Source of the DNA: Halorubellus salinus
Lineage (GTDB): Archaea > Halobacteriota > Halobacteria > Halobacteriales > Natrialbaceae
Reading direction: 5' to 3'
NCBI RefSeq assembly: GCF_020567525.1
Contig: NZ_JAJCVI010000005.1
Coordinates: 62,001-126,000, forward strand
DNA length: 64,000 nt
This document shows positions 42,705 through 50,602 of this stretch, in pieces (the stretch's first letter is position 1; each line of letters begins with the position of its first letter). A model generated the notes under the pieces. That model was not told where the DNA came from. It did no database searches and worked only from the letters and a program-made list of their open reading frames with translations. The position numbers and the translations under genes are program-made.

Positions 42705-43805
42705 TTACTCGTCCTCGAACCCGTCCTCGAACCGGAACGTCCCGTTGCGCTGGACGACCTCGCCGTCGACCTCGATGCGGGAGTCCTCGCTCATGTCGAC
42801 GATCATGTCGACGTGGACCGCGGAGTCGTTCTGTTCGTTCTCGTCGCCGACGGTGGCGTCGTACGCGCGCCCGACGGCCATGTGGACGGTGTCGCCCATC
42901 TTCTCGTCGAAGAGCATGTTGTACGTGAACTCGGTGATGTCGCGGTTCATCCCGATGCCGAGTTCGCCGAGGTAGCGCGCGCCCTCGTCCGTGTCGAGCA
43001 CGCCCGTCAGGACGTCCTCGTTTTTCTCGGCGGAGTGCTCGACGACCTGGCCGTCCTCGAAGACGAGGTGGACGCCCGTGATCTCGCGGCCCTGATGGTA
43101 GAGCGGTTTGTCGAACAGGACCTCGCCCTCGACGGAATCCTTCACGGGCGCGGTGAACACCTCGCCGCCGGGGAGGTTGCGTTCCGCGGTGTCGTTCAGC
43201 GTCGTGTTCCCCGCGACGCTCATCGTCAGGTCCGTGGAATCGCCGGAGACGATGCGGACCTCGTCGCCGTCGTTCAGGACGTCCACCATCTGCTGCTGGA
43301 ACGCGCCCTGGGCTTCCCAGTCCTTGTTCACCGCATCCCACACGAAGCCCTCGTAGGCTTCCGTGCTCATCTCCGCGAGCTGCGCGAACGAGTCCGTCGG
43401 GTACTGCGTGAGCACCCACGTCTTCCCCAGTCGCTCCTCGAGGAGCGGCCGTCGCGCCTTGTCGTACGCCATCTGGACGTCGCTGTCGACGTCGCTCGTC
43501 TGCGTCACGTTCGCGCCCGAGCGGATCGCGACGTAGACGTCCATCTCCTCGAACAACGCCATCTCGTGACTCGGCAACTCGAAGTCCTCGGGGTCCGCGT
43601 TCCGCAGGTACGCGCGCCGGAAGCGGTCGCCCATCCGCTGATTGATCGAGAGCGGGTTCGCGCCGACGTCAGCGCACTGCTCGAACAGCGCCGTCACGAG
43701 GTCGCCGGCCGTCCCGTGCGCGTCGACGACCACGTTGTCCCCGTCCTCGATACCGGCCGAATGATTCGCGATGATCTGTGCGTGCTCGCGAACTCGTGGG
43801 TCCAT
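42705..43805 (-). CDS. M29-family aminopeptidase
   Basis: A thermophilic-type metallo-aminopeptidase (AmpS/AmpT-like) that removes N-terminal residues from peptides in the cytoplasm. The metal-site regions are visible: NLPGGEVFTAPVKDS (Glu), the H-x-G-x-E segment, HMAVGRAYD near the C-terminus, and HVDMIVDM. The 366-aa length is normal. It is divergent from the P450 gene, with 165 bases between. Confidence 0.93.
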   Translation of the reverse strand: MDPRVREHAQIIANHSAGIEDGDNVVVDAHGTAGDLVTALFEQCADVGANPLSINQRMGDRFRRAYLRNADPEDFELPSHEMALFEEMDVYVAIRSGANVTQTSDVDSDVQMAYDKARRPLLEERLGKTWVLTQYPTDSFAQLAEMSTEAYEGFVWDAVNKDWEAQGAFQQQMVDVLNDGDEVRIVSGDSTDLTMSVAGNTTLNDTAERNLPGGEVFTAPVKDSVEGEVLFDKPLYHQGREITGVHLVFEDGQVVEHSAEKNEDVLTGVLDTDEGARYLGELGIGMNRDITEFTYNMLFDEKMGDTVHMAVGRAYDATVGDENEQNDSAVHVDMIVDMSEDSRIEVDGEVVQRNGTFRFEDGFEDE

Positions 43806-43970
43806 ACGGCCACTCGGTGAGCGCCCCGCAGAAACCTTTCCCTTTCAGCGACGCCGTCGGTCGGTCCTCGCCGACCGGTCGGAACGAACACGAACGTGGA
43901 TGCAAGCCGGCGACGAATCCCCGACCACGCGGTCACTCGACCTTTGACCGACCTGACCGAACTCGGTAGT

Positions 43971-45206
43971 ATGAGTGCAGCCGACATCGGCGGCCTGCAG
44001 ACGTTCCCCGCGGCACTCCAGGCGCGGGACGCGTGGCTCGACCCGTTCGACTGGTACGCCGAGATGCGCGAGCGCGCGCCGGTCCGGTACGACTCCGACC
44101 GCCGGACGTGGGACGTCTTCCGGTACGACGACGTCAAGCACGTCCTCGCGAACCCCGACGGCCGGTTCTCGACGAGCCCACGGAACATCACGGGGTTCGA
44201 GGAACCACCCGAAGACGAAGGGTTCCTGCTCGACACGATGCTGCTCCAGGATCCGCCGCGGCACGACGAACTCCGGAGCGTCGTCGAAGACGCCTTCGAG
44301 CCGCGCGCCGTCCGCGAGCTCGAACCGCGCATCCGGACGCTCGCCGGCGAGTTGCTCGACGACGCGCTCGCCGACGCGGACGACGAACTCGACGTCGTCG
44401 ACGCGCTCGCGTACCCGCTGCCCGTCATCGTCATCGCCGACATGCTCGGCGTCCCGCGCGACGACCGCGACCAGTTCAAGCGCTGGTCGGACACCATCGT
44501 CCGCGGCGCCGGTGGCGACACGGACGCCGAGACGTTCGTCGAAGCGCAACGACAGGCCGGCCAGGAGATGGCGATGTACTTCCTGACCGAACTCGAGAAC
44601 CGTCGCCAGGACCCCCGCGACGACCTCCTCACCACCATCGCGACCGCCGAAGGCGACGCCGGCCGGCTCTCCCAGCGCGAAGCCCTCGGGATGTGCATGC
44701 TCCTCCTGATCGCGGGGAACATCACGACGACGCACCTCGTCACGAACGCCGTCCGGTGCTTCGACGGCCACGACCGCGACCTGTTCACCGAACTCGGCGC
44801 CGACGAACGCGCACTCGGCACGGCCATCGAAGAGGTCCTCCGCCACCGCTCGCCCGTCCAGGCGATGACGCGCGTCCCCGTAGAGCCCGTGGAACTCGGC
44901 GGCGAAACCCTCGACGCCGGCGACGGCGTCGTCGTCTGGCTCGGGGCCGCCAACCGCGACCCCGACCGTTTCCCCGACCCGGACGCGTTCGACCCCGACC
45001 GGTCCCCCAGCAGCCACCTCGGGTTCGGTCACGGCCGCCACTACTGCCTCGGCGCCCCCCTCGCCAGGCTCGAAGCCAAGGTCGCACTCGACGAACTCAC
45101 CGACCGCCTCACCGCCATCGAGATCGCCGACACCGAGTTACAGCCCGTCCGCAGCTCGTTCATCTACGGCGTCGAATCGCTACCCATCCAGTTCCAGCCG
45201 CGCTGA
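43971..45206 (+). CDS. cytochrome P450
   Basis: The heme-binding motif FGHGRHYCLG places the axial thiolate at C359, the ExxR motif is in EEVLRHRSP (about residues 285-293), and the I-helix carries A248-G-N-I-T-T253. The usual acidic residue before the I-helix Thr is Ile here (I251). The 411-aa length, without a membrane anchor, is that of a soluble class I P450, which would need a ferredoxin and reductase; a 2Fe-2S ferredoxin is encoded at 18762. The ATG at 43971 is used. The substrate is unknown. Confidence 0.95.
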   Translation: MSAADIGGLQTFPAALQARDAWLDPFDWYAEMRERAPVRYDSDRRTWDVFRYDDVKHVLANPDGRFSTSPRNITGFEEPPEDEGFLLDTMLLQDPPRHDELRSVVEDAFEPRAVRELEPRIRTLAGELLDDALADADDELDVVDALAYPLPVIVIADMLGVPRDDRDQFKRWSDTIVRGAGGDTDAETFVEAQRQAGQEMAMYFLTELENRRQDPRDDLLTTIATAEGDAGRLSQREALGMCMLLLIAGNITTTHLVTNAVRCFDGHDRDLFTELGADERALGTAIEEVLRHRSPVQAMTRVPVEPVELGGETLDAGDGVVVWLGAANRDPDRFPDPDAFDPDRSPSSHLGFGHGRHYCLGAPLARLEAKVALDELTDRLTAIEIADTELQPVRSSFIYGVESLPIQFQPR

Positions 45207-45224
45207 GAACCCACCACCGCTCTC

Positions 45225-45322
45225 GCTCGCGACCCGCAAACCATGCGTGAAAAAGTGACCGCCTCGGCTTACTCGAGCGCCGCGAGGTCGAACTCGAACC
45301 CGACCGCCGGCACCTCGAGGTC
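45225..45322. repeat. 98-bp direct repeat, copy 1 (pheT tail remnant)
   Basis: Identical at 96 of 98 positions to 45383-45480. It holds the final 54 bases of the pheT coding region, including the stop codon (45269-45322), plus 44 bases of 3' flank. The reading frame is not open upstream as a gene; it is a duplicated remnant. Confidence 0.95.
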
Positions 45323-45382
45323 CTGCCGCGACCATCTTTTGTCGGGTCGCTCGCTCCGGCTCACGGCCGCCGCCCGTTCGCC

Positions 45383-45480
45383 GCTCGCGACCCGCAAAAC
45401 ATGGGTGAAAAAGTGACCGCCTCGGCTTACTCGAGCGCCGCGAGGTCGAACTCGAACCCGACCGCCGGCACCTCGAGGTC
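45383..45480. repeat. 98-bp direct repeat, copy 2 (inside and downstream of pheT)
   Basis: The authentic copy: 54 bases of pheT coding sequence (45427-45480) and 44 bases of 3' flank. The 158-bp offset and the foreign-looking 60-bp spacer (45323-45382) show a tandem duplication with an interruption. Confidence 0.95.
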
Positions 45481-47397
45481 GTGCTCGACGAGCACCTTCG
45501 GGTGGAGTTCGCCGACGACGCCGGCGGGCTCGCCGTCGATGACGACGGTCGCGGTGCGGCCGTCGATGAACGACGGGTGCTCGGTCGGCGGCGTCTCGAG
45601 GGCGACGTCGAAGTTCCGCGCGAGCGCCTGCAGGCGACTCTTGGCGTCCTCGTAGGAGGCGTCGGCGCGCGCGAGCACCGCCGCGACGTGGCGTTCCTCC
45701 CGGACGCCCGTCGGTTCGTCGGGGTCGACGTGCGCGACCAGGCCGATCTCCGCGAGGTCCTGCGGGTAACTCCGATGGGTGTTGTTCTCCAGGACCATCG
45801 CGAGGCTCGGGAGCGCCCACGACCGCAGCATCTCGTAGTCCTCGCTGTACGGTTCCGTGATGGTCACGGGCGGCTCGGCGCCGAGTGCGTCCGCCGCACT
45901 CGCCGAGTCGGCGGGCGCGACGTGCATGCGGTCGTAGTTGTCCTCGCGAGCGACCATGTGGAAGTTCAGGAGGTCCTGGAAGCCGAGCCCGACGAGCTGA
46001 CCGCGGACCGCGCGCTCGAGGCGCGAGCGCTCGTGGCGGCCGCCCGTCGTCGAGACGTTCGGCGACTTCGGCTCCAGCTCGTTGAAGCCATAGGCGCGCC
46101 CGAGGTCGTCGACGACGTCGAGCGCGTGCAGGACGTCCACGCGGTACGGCGGGATGGCGACGTCGTACACGAGGTCGCCCGCGACCGTCGGCGCCGCGTC
46201 CACGTCCGCGTCCTGGTCGGCGCTCGCCGTCGTCGCCTGGTTCCCCTCGATGCTCCCGCGCGGGTCGTCCGGGAGGTCGCTCCCCGCTCGCTCCCGCGCA
46301 CGCTCGGGGTGCTCGCCGGTCGCCGTGTCGATTGGCGTCGCGTCCAGCCCGGCGCGCTCCGCGAGGTCGACGACCTCCTCGGCGGTGAGCGCGACGCCGA
46401 GCACGCGCTCGATGCGCTCGTGCGCGACGCGCTTCTCGTCCACGTCCAGGTTCGGGCGGACGAGCGTCGCACCCGGATCGACGAGGTCGTCGTCCGCGTA
46501 CACGCCGCTATCGGGGTACTCGACCTGGACCTCCTCGACGGTCGCCCCGCGCGCTTCGAGCGCGTAACAGACGACGTTCAGCATCTTGTCGATCGTCCAC
46601 TGGTCGGTGCCCGTCATCTCCACGAACAGGTTCCGCGAGTCCGTCGACACCTCGGTGCGGCGACCGTTGATCACCGGCGGGAACGAGAACAACCCGAGGT
46701 CGTCGTAGATCGCGGGATACCGCTCGTACCCGCTCACGAGGTCGGCGTACTCGCGGCCCGTCGCGTGCTCTTCGAGGACCTCGGCGGGCGTCATCTCGCG
46801 GTCGCTGTCGAGGGGCACGAACTCGTCTTCGTCGGGTTCGACGCCGACGTACGAGATGGACTTGTTCGTCTCCGAGACGCGGACGTCGTCGCCGACGTCC
46901 GCCGCGGTCTCCCCGGCGTCCGCGGCGTCGTCGTCGCGTTCGACCGCCGACCCCTTCAGCATCGTGAGGTCGTGGATACCGATCGCGCCCTTCGCGCGCT
47001 TGCGGCCCATCGTCGCGTGCAGCTTCTCCTGGAGTTGGATGAGCGAATCCAACGCGTCGTCGTCAAGGTTCACGTCGCGGATGACGGCCCCCGTGACGTA
47101 CGGGCGCTCGTCGGGCACCGAGTCGTCGACCTCGATCGTCCAGTCCGCGTCGTTCACCTTCGGGACGTAGACGCCGCGGTCGTCGCCGTACTGATACCGG
47201 AGGCTCCGCGCGACGCCCTCGACGCTCAGGCGGTCGAGGCGGTCCGGCGCGAACTCCAGTTCGAACGCGCCGTCCTCGGTCTCGCCCTCGAACTCGAGGC
47301 CGAGCGCGAACAGGTCGTCCTTCAACTCCTCGTCGTCCTTGTCCTGGTGTCCGGTGAGGTCCCGGAGCTCGTCGGGGTCGACGTCGACGACGGGCAT
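45427..47397 (-). CDS. pheT: phenylalanyl-tRNA synthetase beta subunit
   Basis: The beta subunit of the alpha2beta2 class II PheRS, with the B3/B4 and B5 domains and a core resembling the catalytic module (SWALPSLAMVLENNTHRSYP, LEIGLVAH region). At 656 aa it is much longer than typical archaeal PheT (about 560), because two acidic, Ala/Asp-rich insertions are present (about residues 155-185 and 360-410). The ATG overlaps the pheS stop by one base (TGATG), so alpha and beta are co-translated. The last 54 bases are duplicated just downstream. Confidence 0.94.
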   Translation of the reverse strand: MPVVDVDPDELRDLTGHQDKDDEELKDDLFALGLEFEGETEDGAFELEFAPDRLDRLSVEGVARSLRYQYGDDRGVYVPKVNDADWTIEVDDSVPDERPYVTGAVIRDVNLDDDALDSLIQLQEKLHATMGRKRAKGAIGIHDLTMLKGSAVERDDDAADAGETAADVGDDVRVSETNKSISYVGVEPDEDEFVPLDSDREMTPAEVLEEHATGREYADLVSGYERYPAIYDDLGLFSFPPVINGRRTEVSTDSRNLFVEMTGTDQWTIDKMLNVVCYALEARGATVEEVQVEYPDSGVYADDDLVDPGATLVRPNLDVDEKRVAHERIERVLGVALTAEEVVDLAERAGLDATPIDTATGEHPERARERAGSDLPDDPRGSIEGNQATTASADQDADVDAAPTVAGDLVYDVAIPPYRVDVLHALDVVDDLGRAYGFNELEPKSPNVSTTGGRHERSRLERAVRGQLVGLGFQDLLNFHMVAREDNYDRMHVAPADSASAADALGAEPPVTITEPYSEDYEMLRSWALPSLAMVLENNTHRSYPQDLAEIGLVAHVDPDEPTGVREERHVAAVLARADASYEDAKSRLQALARNFDVALETPPTEHPSFIDGRTATVVIDGEPAGVVGELHPKVLVEHDLEVPAVGFEFDLAALE

Positions 47398-48899
47398 CAG
47401 TACACCACCTCCTCGTCGCGGAGGAAGTCGAGGTCGACGAGCGTCCCGTGGACGTCGCGGATGTCCTCGAACCCGTGCGTGAGCATCAGGAGTCGCTCCA
47501 GCGCGAGCCCCCACGCCATCACGTCGCACTCCACGCCGAGCGGCTCCAGGACCTCCTCGCGGAACAACCCGGAGTTCCCGATCTCGACGACCTCACCCGT
47601 CTCGGGGTGCTCGCCGAACAGCTCGAAGCTCGGCTCCGTGTAGGGATTGTAGTGCGGTTTGAACTCGATGTCGGTGATGCCGAACTGCGCGTAGAACTCC
47701 TCGAACGTCCCCATGAGGTCGCGCACCGAGAGGTCCTCGGCCATCACCCAGCCCTCGATCTGGAAGAACTCCAGCAAGTGGGTGGCGTCGAGGGTGTCGT
47801 TCCGGTACACCTTCTCCACGCTGAAGTACCGCTCGGGCGGTTCGAGCTCGCCGACCTCGTGCCCGGAGAGGTACCGCATCGACAGCGACGTGGTGTGCCC
47901 GCGGAGGTCGACGCCGCGCGCCATCTCCTCGCCCCACGGCGAGTGATAGCCGTCGCCGTCCTCGCCGACGCCCTCGCGGTGCGCGTGCTCGACGCGCGCC
48001 ATGAGGTCCTCGGGGAGGTCCTGCATCGGCGGAACGTCGAGCGCGAACTGGTCCCAGTGGGTGCGAGCGGGGTGGTCCTGGGGCATGAACAGGCAGTCGT
48101 TGATCCAGAACTCCGCGTCCGCGTGCGGGCCGTCCATCTCCTGGAAGCCCATCCCGACGAGGACGTCCTTCACGCGCTCGGCGGTCTGCCGGAGCACGTG
48201 CTCCTTCCCGCCGTACTCGACGTCCGCGTCCGCCTCGACGTCGTACTCGGCGAACTCGGCGTCCTGCCAGTCGCCCGAGGACAGCATCTCGGGCGTGACC
48301 TGGCCGACGGCGTCGGTCGCCTCCACGCCCTCCATGAGCGCGGTGACGCCGTCCTCGGTCAGTTCCACGAACCGGACCGTGTGCTCGTCGACGACGACGA
48401 GGTTCCGGCGCTCCAGGTCACCGAGCACGTCCTCGTCCACGGCCTCGCCGGCGGCGACCGCGTCGAGCGCCATCGCCTCCGCGTCGTCGTCGGGGTCCGC
48501 GTCCGGGTCCGCGGTCACCTCGCCGCTGTCGACGACGCCGTACCCCTTCCGCGCGTAGTTCGCGAGCGCTATGTCGACCGCGTCACCGAGGTCGCTCGCC
48601 CCGATCACTTCGCCCATCGGGACCGCCTCGGCATCGGTCGCACCGACGTCTCGCGCCGCCCGATACAGGCGAACCTCCGGCAGGCCCGCGTCTCGATACG
48701 ATTCACCCTCTGCTGTCAGTTCGACGGTCTCCTCGACGCGCTCCGTGACGTCGACGAGCCCGCGCTCCGCGAGGTCGAACGCCGCACCCGCGACCGACTC
48801 CGGGGGCTCCCCCGTGTCGTCCGCGAGCGCGTCGACCGACCGCGCCTCGGTCGCATCCGCGGTCTCGAGGACCGCGACGTGTGTCGCTTTCAGTTCCAT
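47397..48899 (-). CDS. pheS: phenylalanyl-tRNA synthetase alpha subunit
   Basis: Catalytic alpha subunit, class II. Motif 2 is around VEKVYRNDTLDATHLLEFFQIEGWV and motif 3 is GLALERLLMLTHGFEDIR (only the cores are shown). The N-terminal 200 residues form the winged-helix domains that contact tRNA, with a DDDAEAMALD acidic linker. The ATG at 48899 (MELKATHVAVLE) is preferred to an upstream in-frame start. The stop overlaps the pheT ATG. 500 aa is normal for archaeal PheS. Confidence 0.96.
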   Translation of the reverse strand: MELKATHVAVLETADATEARSVDALADDTGEPPESVAGAAFDLAERGLVDVTERVEETVELTAEGESYRDAGLPEVRLYRAARDVGATDAEAVPMGEVIGASDLGDAVDIALANYARKGYGVVDSGEVTADPDADPDDDAEAMALDAVAAGEAVDEDVLGDLERRNLVVVDEHTVRFVELTEDGVTALMEGVEATDAVGQVTPEMLSSGDWQDAEFAEYDVEADADVEYGGKEHVLRQTAERVKDVLVGMGFQEMDGPHADAEFWINDCLFMPQDHPARTHWDQFALDVPPMQDLPEDLMARVEHAHREGVGEDGDGYHSPWGEEMARGVDLRGHTTSLSMRYLSGHEVGELEPPERYFSVEKVYRNDTLDATHLLEFFQIEGWVMAEDLSVRDLMGTFEEFYAQFGITDIEFKPHYNPYTEPSFELFGEHPETGEVVEIGNSGLFREEVLEPLGVECDVMAWGLALERLLMLTHGFEDIRDVHGTLVDLDFLRDEEVVY

Positions 48900-49275
48900 C
48901 AATCTTGTGTGCGTATCCGCAACTCGGTCAGTTATCTGTTCCGACAACGCGACGACCGCGGTTTCGCGACCACCACCCACCGAGGCGACTCCTCGCCCCC
49001 GGCCGTGGTGGCCATCCACCGCGCTCACGCCGCTGCAAAGAAGAAGCCGACTCCGTGGACTCGAGCGTGCTCGTCGACGCTACCACCGGAGCCGAACGAG
49101 GCTACCATACCTCCACGTAGGCGTCCCTCGCCCGTTAAACGTTCCGTCGGGAGCGCGTTCACGCAACGCCCCCGCACCACGTCCACCCATCACGCCACGT
49201 TCGCCCACCGCGCCACGTTCACCCACCGCACCGCGTCCACCCATCGCGCCACCGCGAGCCGTTCTATCGGCGTCG
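48900..49275. other. intergenic region with 18-bp repeats upstream of pheS
   Basis: This stretch contains no convincing gene. It holds a block of four 18-bp imperfect tandem repeats (49173-49244). The pheS promoter should lie within about 60 bases of 48899 on the minus strand; a CAGATAACTG element at about 48926-48935 is a weak candidate. Confidence 0.45.
49173..49244. repeat. four imperfect 18-bp tandem repeats
   Basis: Units at 49173-49190, 49191-49208, 49209-49226 and 49227-49244, each C-G-C-x-C-C-A-C-G-T-(C/T)-C-(G/A)-C-C-C-A-(C/T) in consensus. Lies in the pheS upstream region. No palindrome of note, so a protein-binding array or replication slippage product is possible. Confidence 0.7.
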
Positions 49276-49713
49276 CTACCAGTCGACGTCGAGGTCCCAG
49301 TCCGGCGTCGGGTCGTCGACCTCCGCCCACTCGAAGCGCGTGTTCGCGGGCGGGACCGCGTACAGCGTGTTCGCGAGGAACGCCGCCGCGTTCTCGTAGG
49401 GGATCGAGTCGACCTCGGTGTTCGCGGCGACCTCCTCGAAGTCCGCACGGTCGCGAGCGAGTCCGCCGGCGTCGCGTTCGGCGCTCTCGTCGTCGGTGTC
49501 GCTCGCCGCGTCGGTCGGCGCGTCCACGACGGCTGCGAGTTCAGCGAGCGCGTCGTCGAGCACCGGAAGCACGGCGTCGTCGTCGTCGTCGTCGCGGTCG
49601 TCCGCGACCGTGTAGACGTCGACGTCGTCGAGCTCGGTGAGGACCTCGTCGATGTCGCCGGCCGGGGTGTACGGGGCGGACGGCACTTCATCTGGGTCGG
49701 ACGTGGTTGCCAT
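49276..49713 (-). CDS. acidic hypothetical protein, 145 aa
   Basis: A run of Asp near residues 50-55 and an acidic composition throughout; the C-terminus is Trp-rich (TRFEWAEVDDPTPDWDLDVDW). The ATG at 49713 is favoured over an upstream in-frame Met because a strong TATA element sits 21-32 bases before it. No domain is recognised. It could be a small DNA-mimic or interaction protein, but nothing in the sequence shows this. Confidence 0.7.
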   Translation of the reverse strand: MATTSDPDEVPSAPYTPAGDIDEVLTELDDVDVYTVADDRDDDDDDAVLPVLDDALAELAAVVDAPTDAASDTDDESAERDAGGLARDRADFEEVAANTEVDSIPYENAAAFLANTLYAVPPANTRFEWAEVDDPTPDWDLDVDW

Positions 49714-49733
49714 TAAATCAGGTATTGGCACGG

Positions 49734-49745
49734 TATTATTTAATA
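49734..49745 (-). promoter_or_regulatory. TATA element for the 49276-49713 gene
   Basis: On the minus strand it reads TATTAAATAATA, 21-32 bases before the ATG at 49713. Confidence 0.65.
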
Positions 49746-49880
49746 CTTGTAATCGTTTCACGTGGTAGGCATCACCGACTGAGACGTAACCGGGGCCGAA
49801 TGGGGCGTAGGCACCGTTTACGGGTGCGTCGAGCGCGAGCGCTCCACAACCCTGAAGCCGCGACCGGTCGGACCGAAGGT

Positions 49881-50537
49881 ATGGGGTTCTCCTGGGAGGC
49901 GTACTACGACGGCGACGACTGGGACCGCGGCGCGTACGTCGGCGGCGACGACATGGCCGCGCACCTGGACGCGTTCCTCGACCACGTCGACGACGTCGAC
50001 GCGGTCGCGAGCATCGGGTGCGGGCCCGCAGCCGCCGAGTTCGACGTCGCAGCGCGACGCCCGGACGTCGAGCTCGCGTGCTACGACGCCGCGCCCGCGG
50101 TCGTCGACGCGAACCGCCGGAAGGCCGACGCCGACGGCGTCGAGAACGTCACGTTCGACGTCGCGACGCTCCCCGACACCGGCATCGACCGCAAGTTCGA
50201 CGTCGTGTACTGCATGGCCGTCCTCTACTTCGTCCGGGACGCCGCGGCCGCGCTCCGCGAGCTCTGGCGACTCACCGCACCCGGTGGCGCGCTCGCGTTC
50301 ACGTACCCGAACCGGAACATGCAGGCGTGGGCGCAGGGCCTCACCGACGACGACCACGGCAAACGCGAGGCCTTCTCGCTCGTCGCCGACGGCGAGAACC
50401 TCCTCACGTACGACCGCATCCACGACGTCCTCGGCCACTACCCCAGGAGCTACTGGACCGCGGTCGACGCCGACCCCGACGCCGACTACGTGCAACGCAG
50501 CGGCTCGCCGGCCGTGTACGTCCGGAAGCCAGCGTGA
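49881..50537 (+). CDS. class I SAM-dependent methyltransferase
   Basis: Motif I is IGCGPAAAEFD (glycine-rich SAM loop) and motif II/III follow (VELACYDAAPAVV, DVVYCMAVLYFV, PGGALAFTYPN). The 218-aa length is that of a small stand-alone methyltransferase. The start MGFSWEAYYDGDDW has no signal peptide. Its substrate is not predictable; it is downstream of and divergent from the acidic protein gene and 65 bases ahead of the next gene's end on the opposite strand. Confidence 0.9.
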   Translation: MGFSWEAYYDGDDWDRGAYVGGDDMAAHLDAFLDHVDDVDAVASIGCGPAAAEFDVAARRPDVELACYDAAPAVVDANRRKADADGVENVTFDVATLPDTGIDRKFDVVYCMAVLYFVRDAAAALRELWRLTAPGGALAFTYPNRNMQAWAQGLTDDDHGKREAFSLVADGENLLTYDRIHDVLGHYPRSYWTAVDADPDADYVQRSGSPAVYVRKPA

Positions 50538-50602
50538 GCGCGTCGCCGACTGAGGACGGTCTCGCCGAGCGCGTCGCCGGCGGAGAGCCATCTCGCTGAG
50601 CG

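Noticed and set aside
45269-45820. A minus-strand frame ending in the same residues as pheT
   Set aside because: The shared ending comes from the duplicated pheT tail at 45225-45322; upstream of it the frame is only an out-of-frame reading of pheT.
45481-47643. A long plus-strand frame opposite pheT
   Set aside because: Antisense shadow of pheT with Arg/Val-rich low-complexity product and no start signal.
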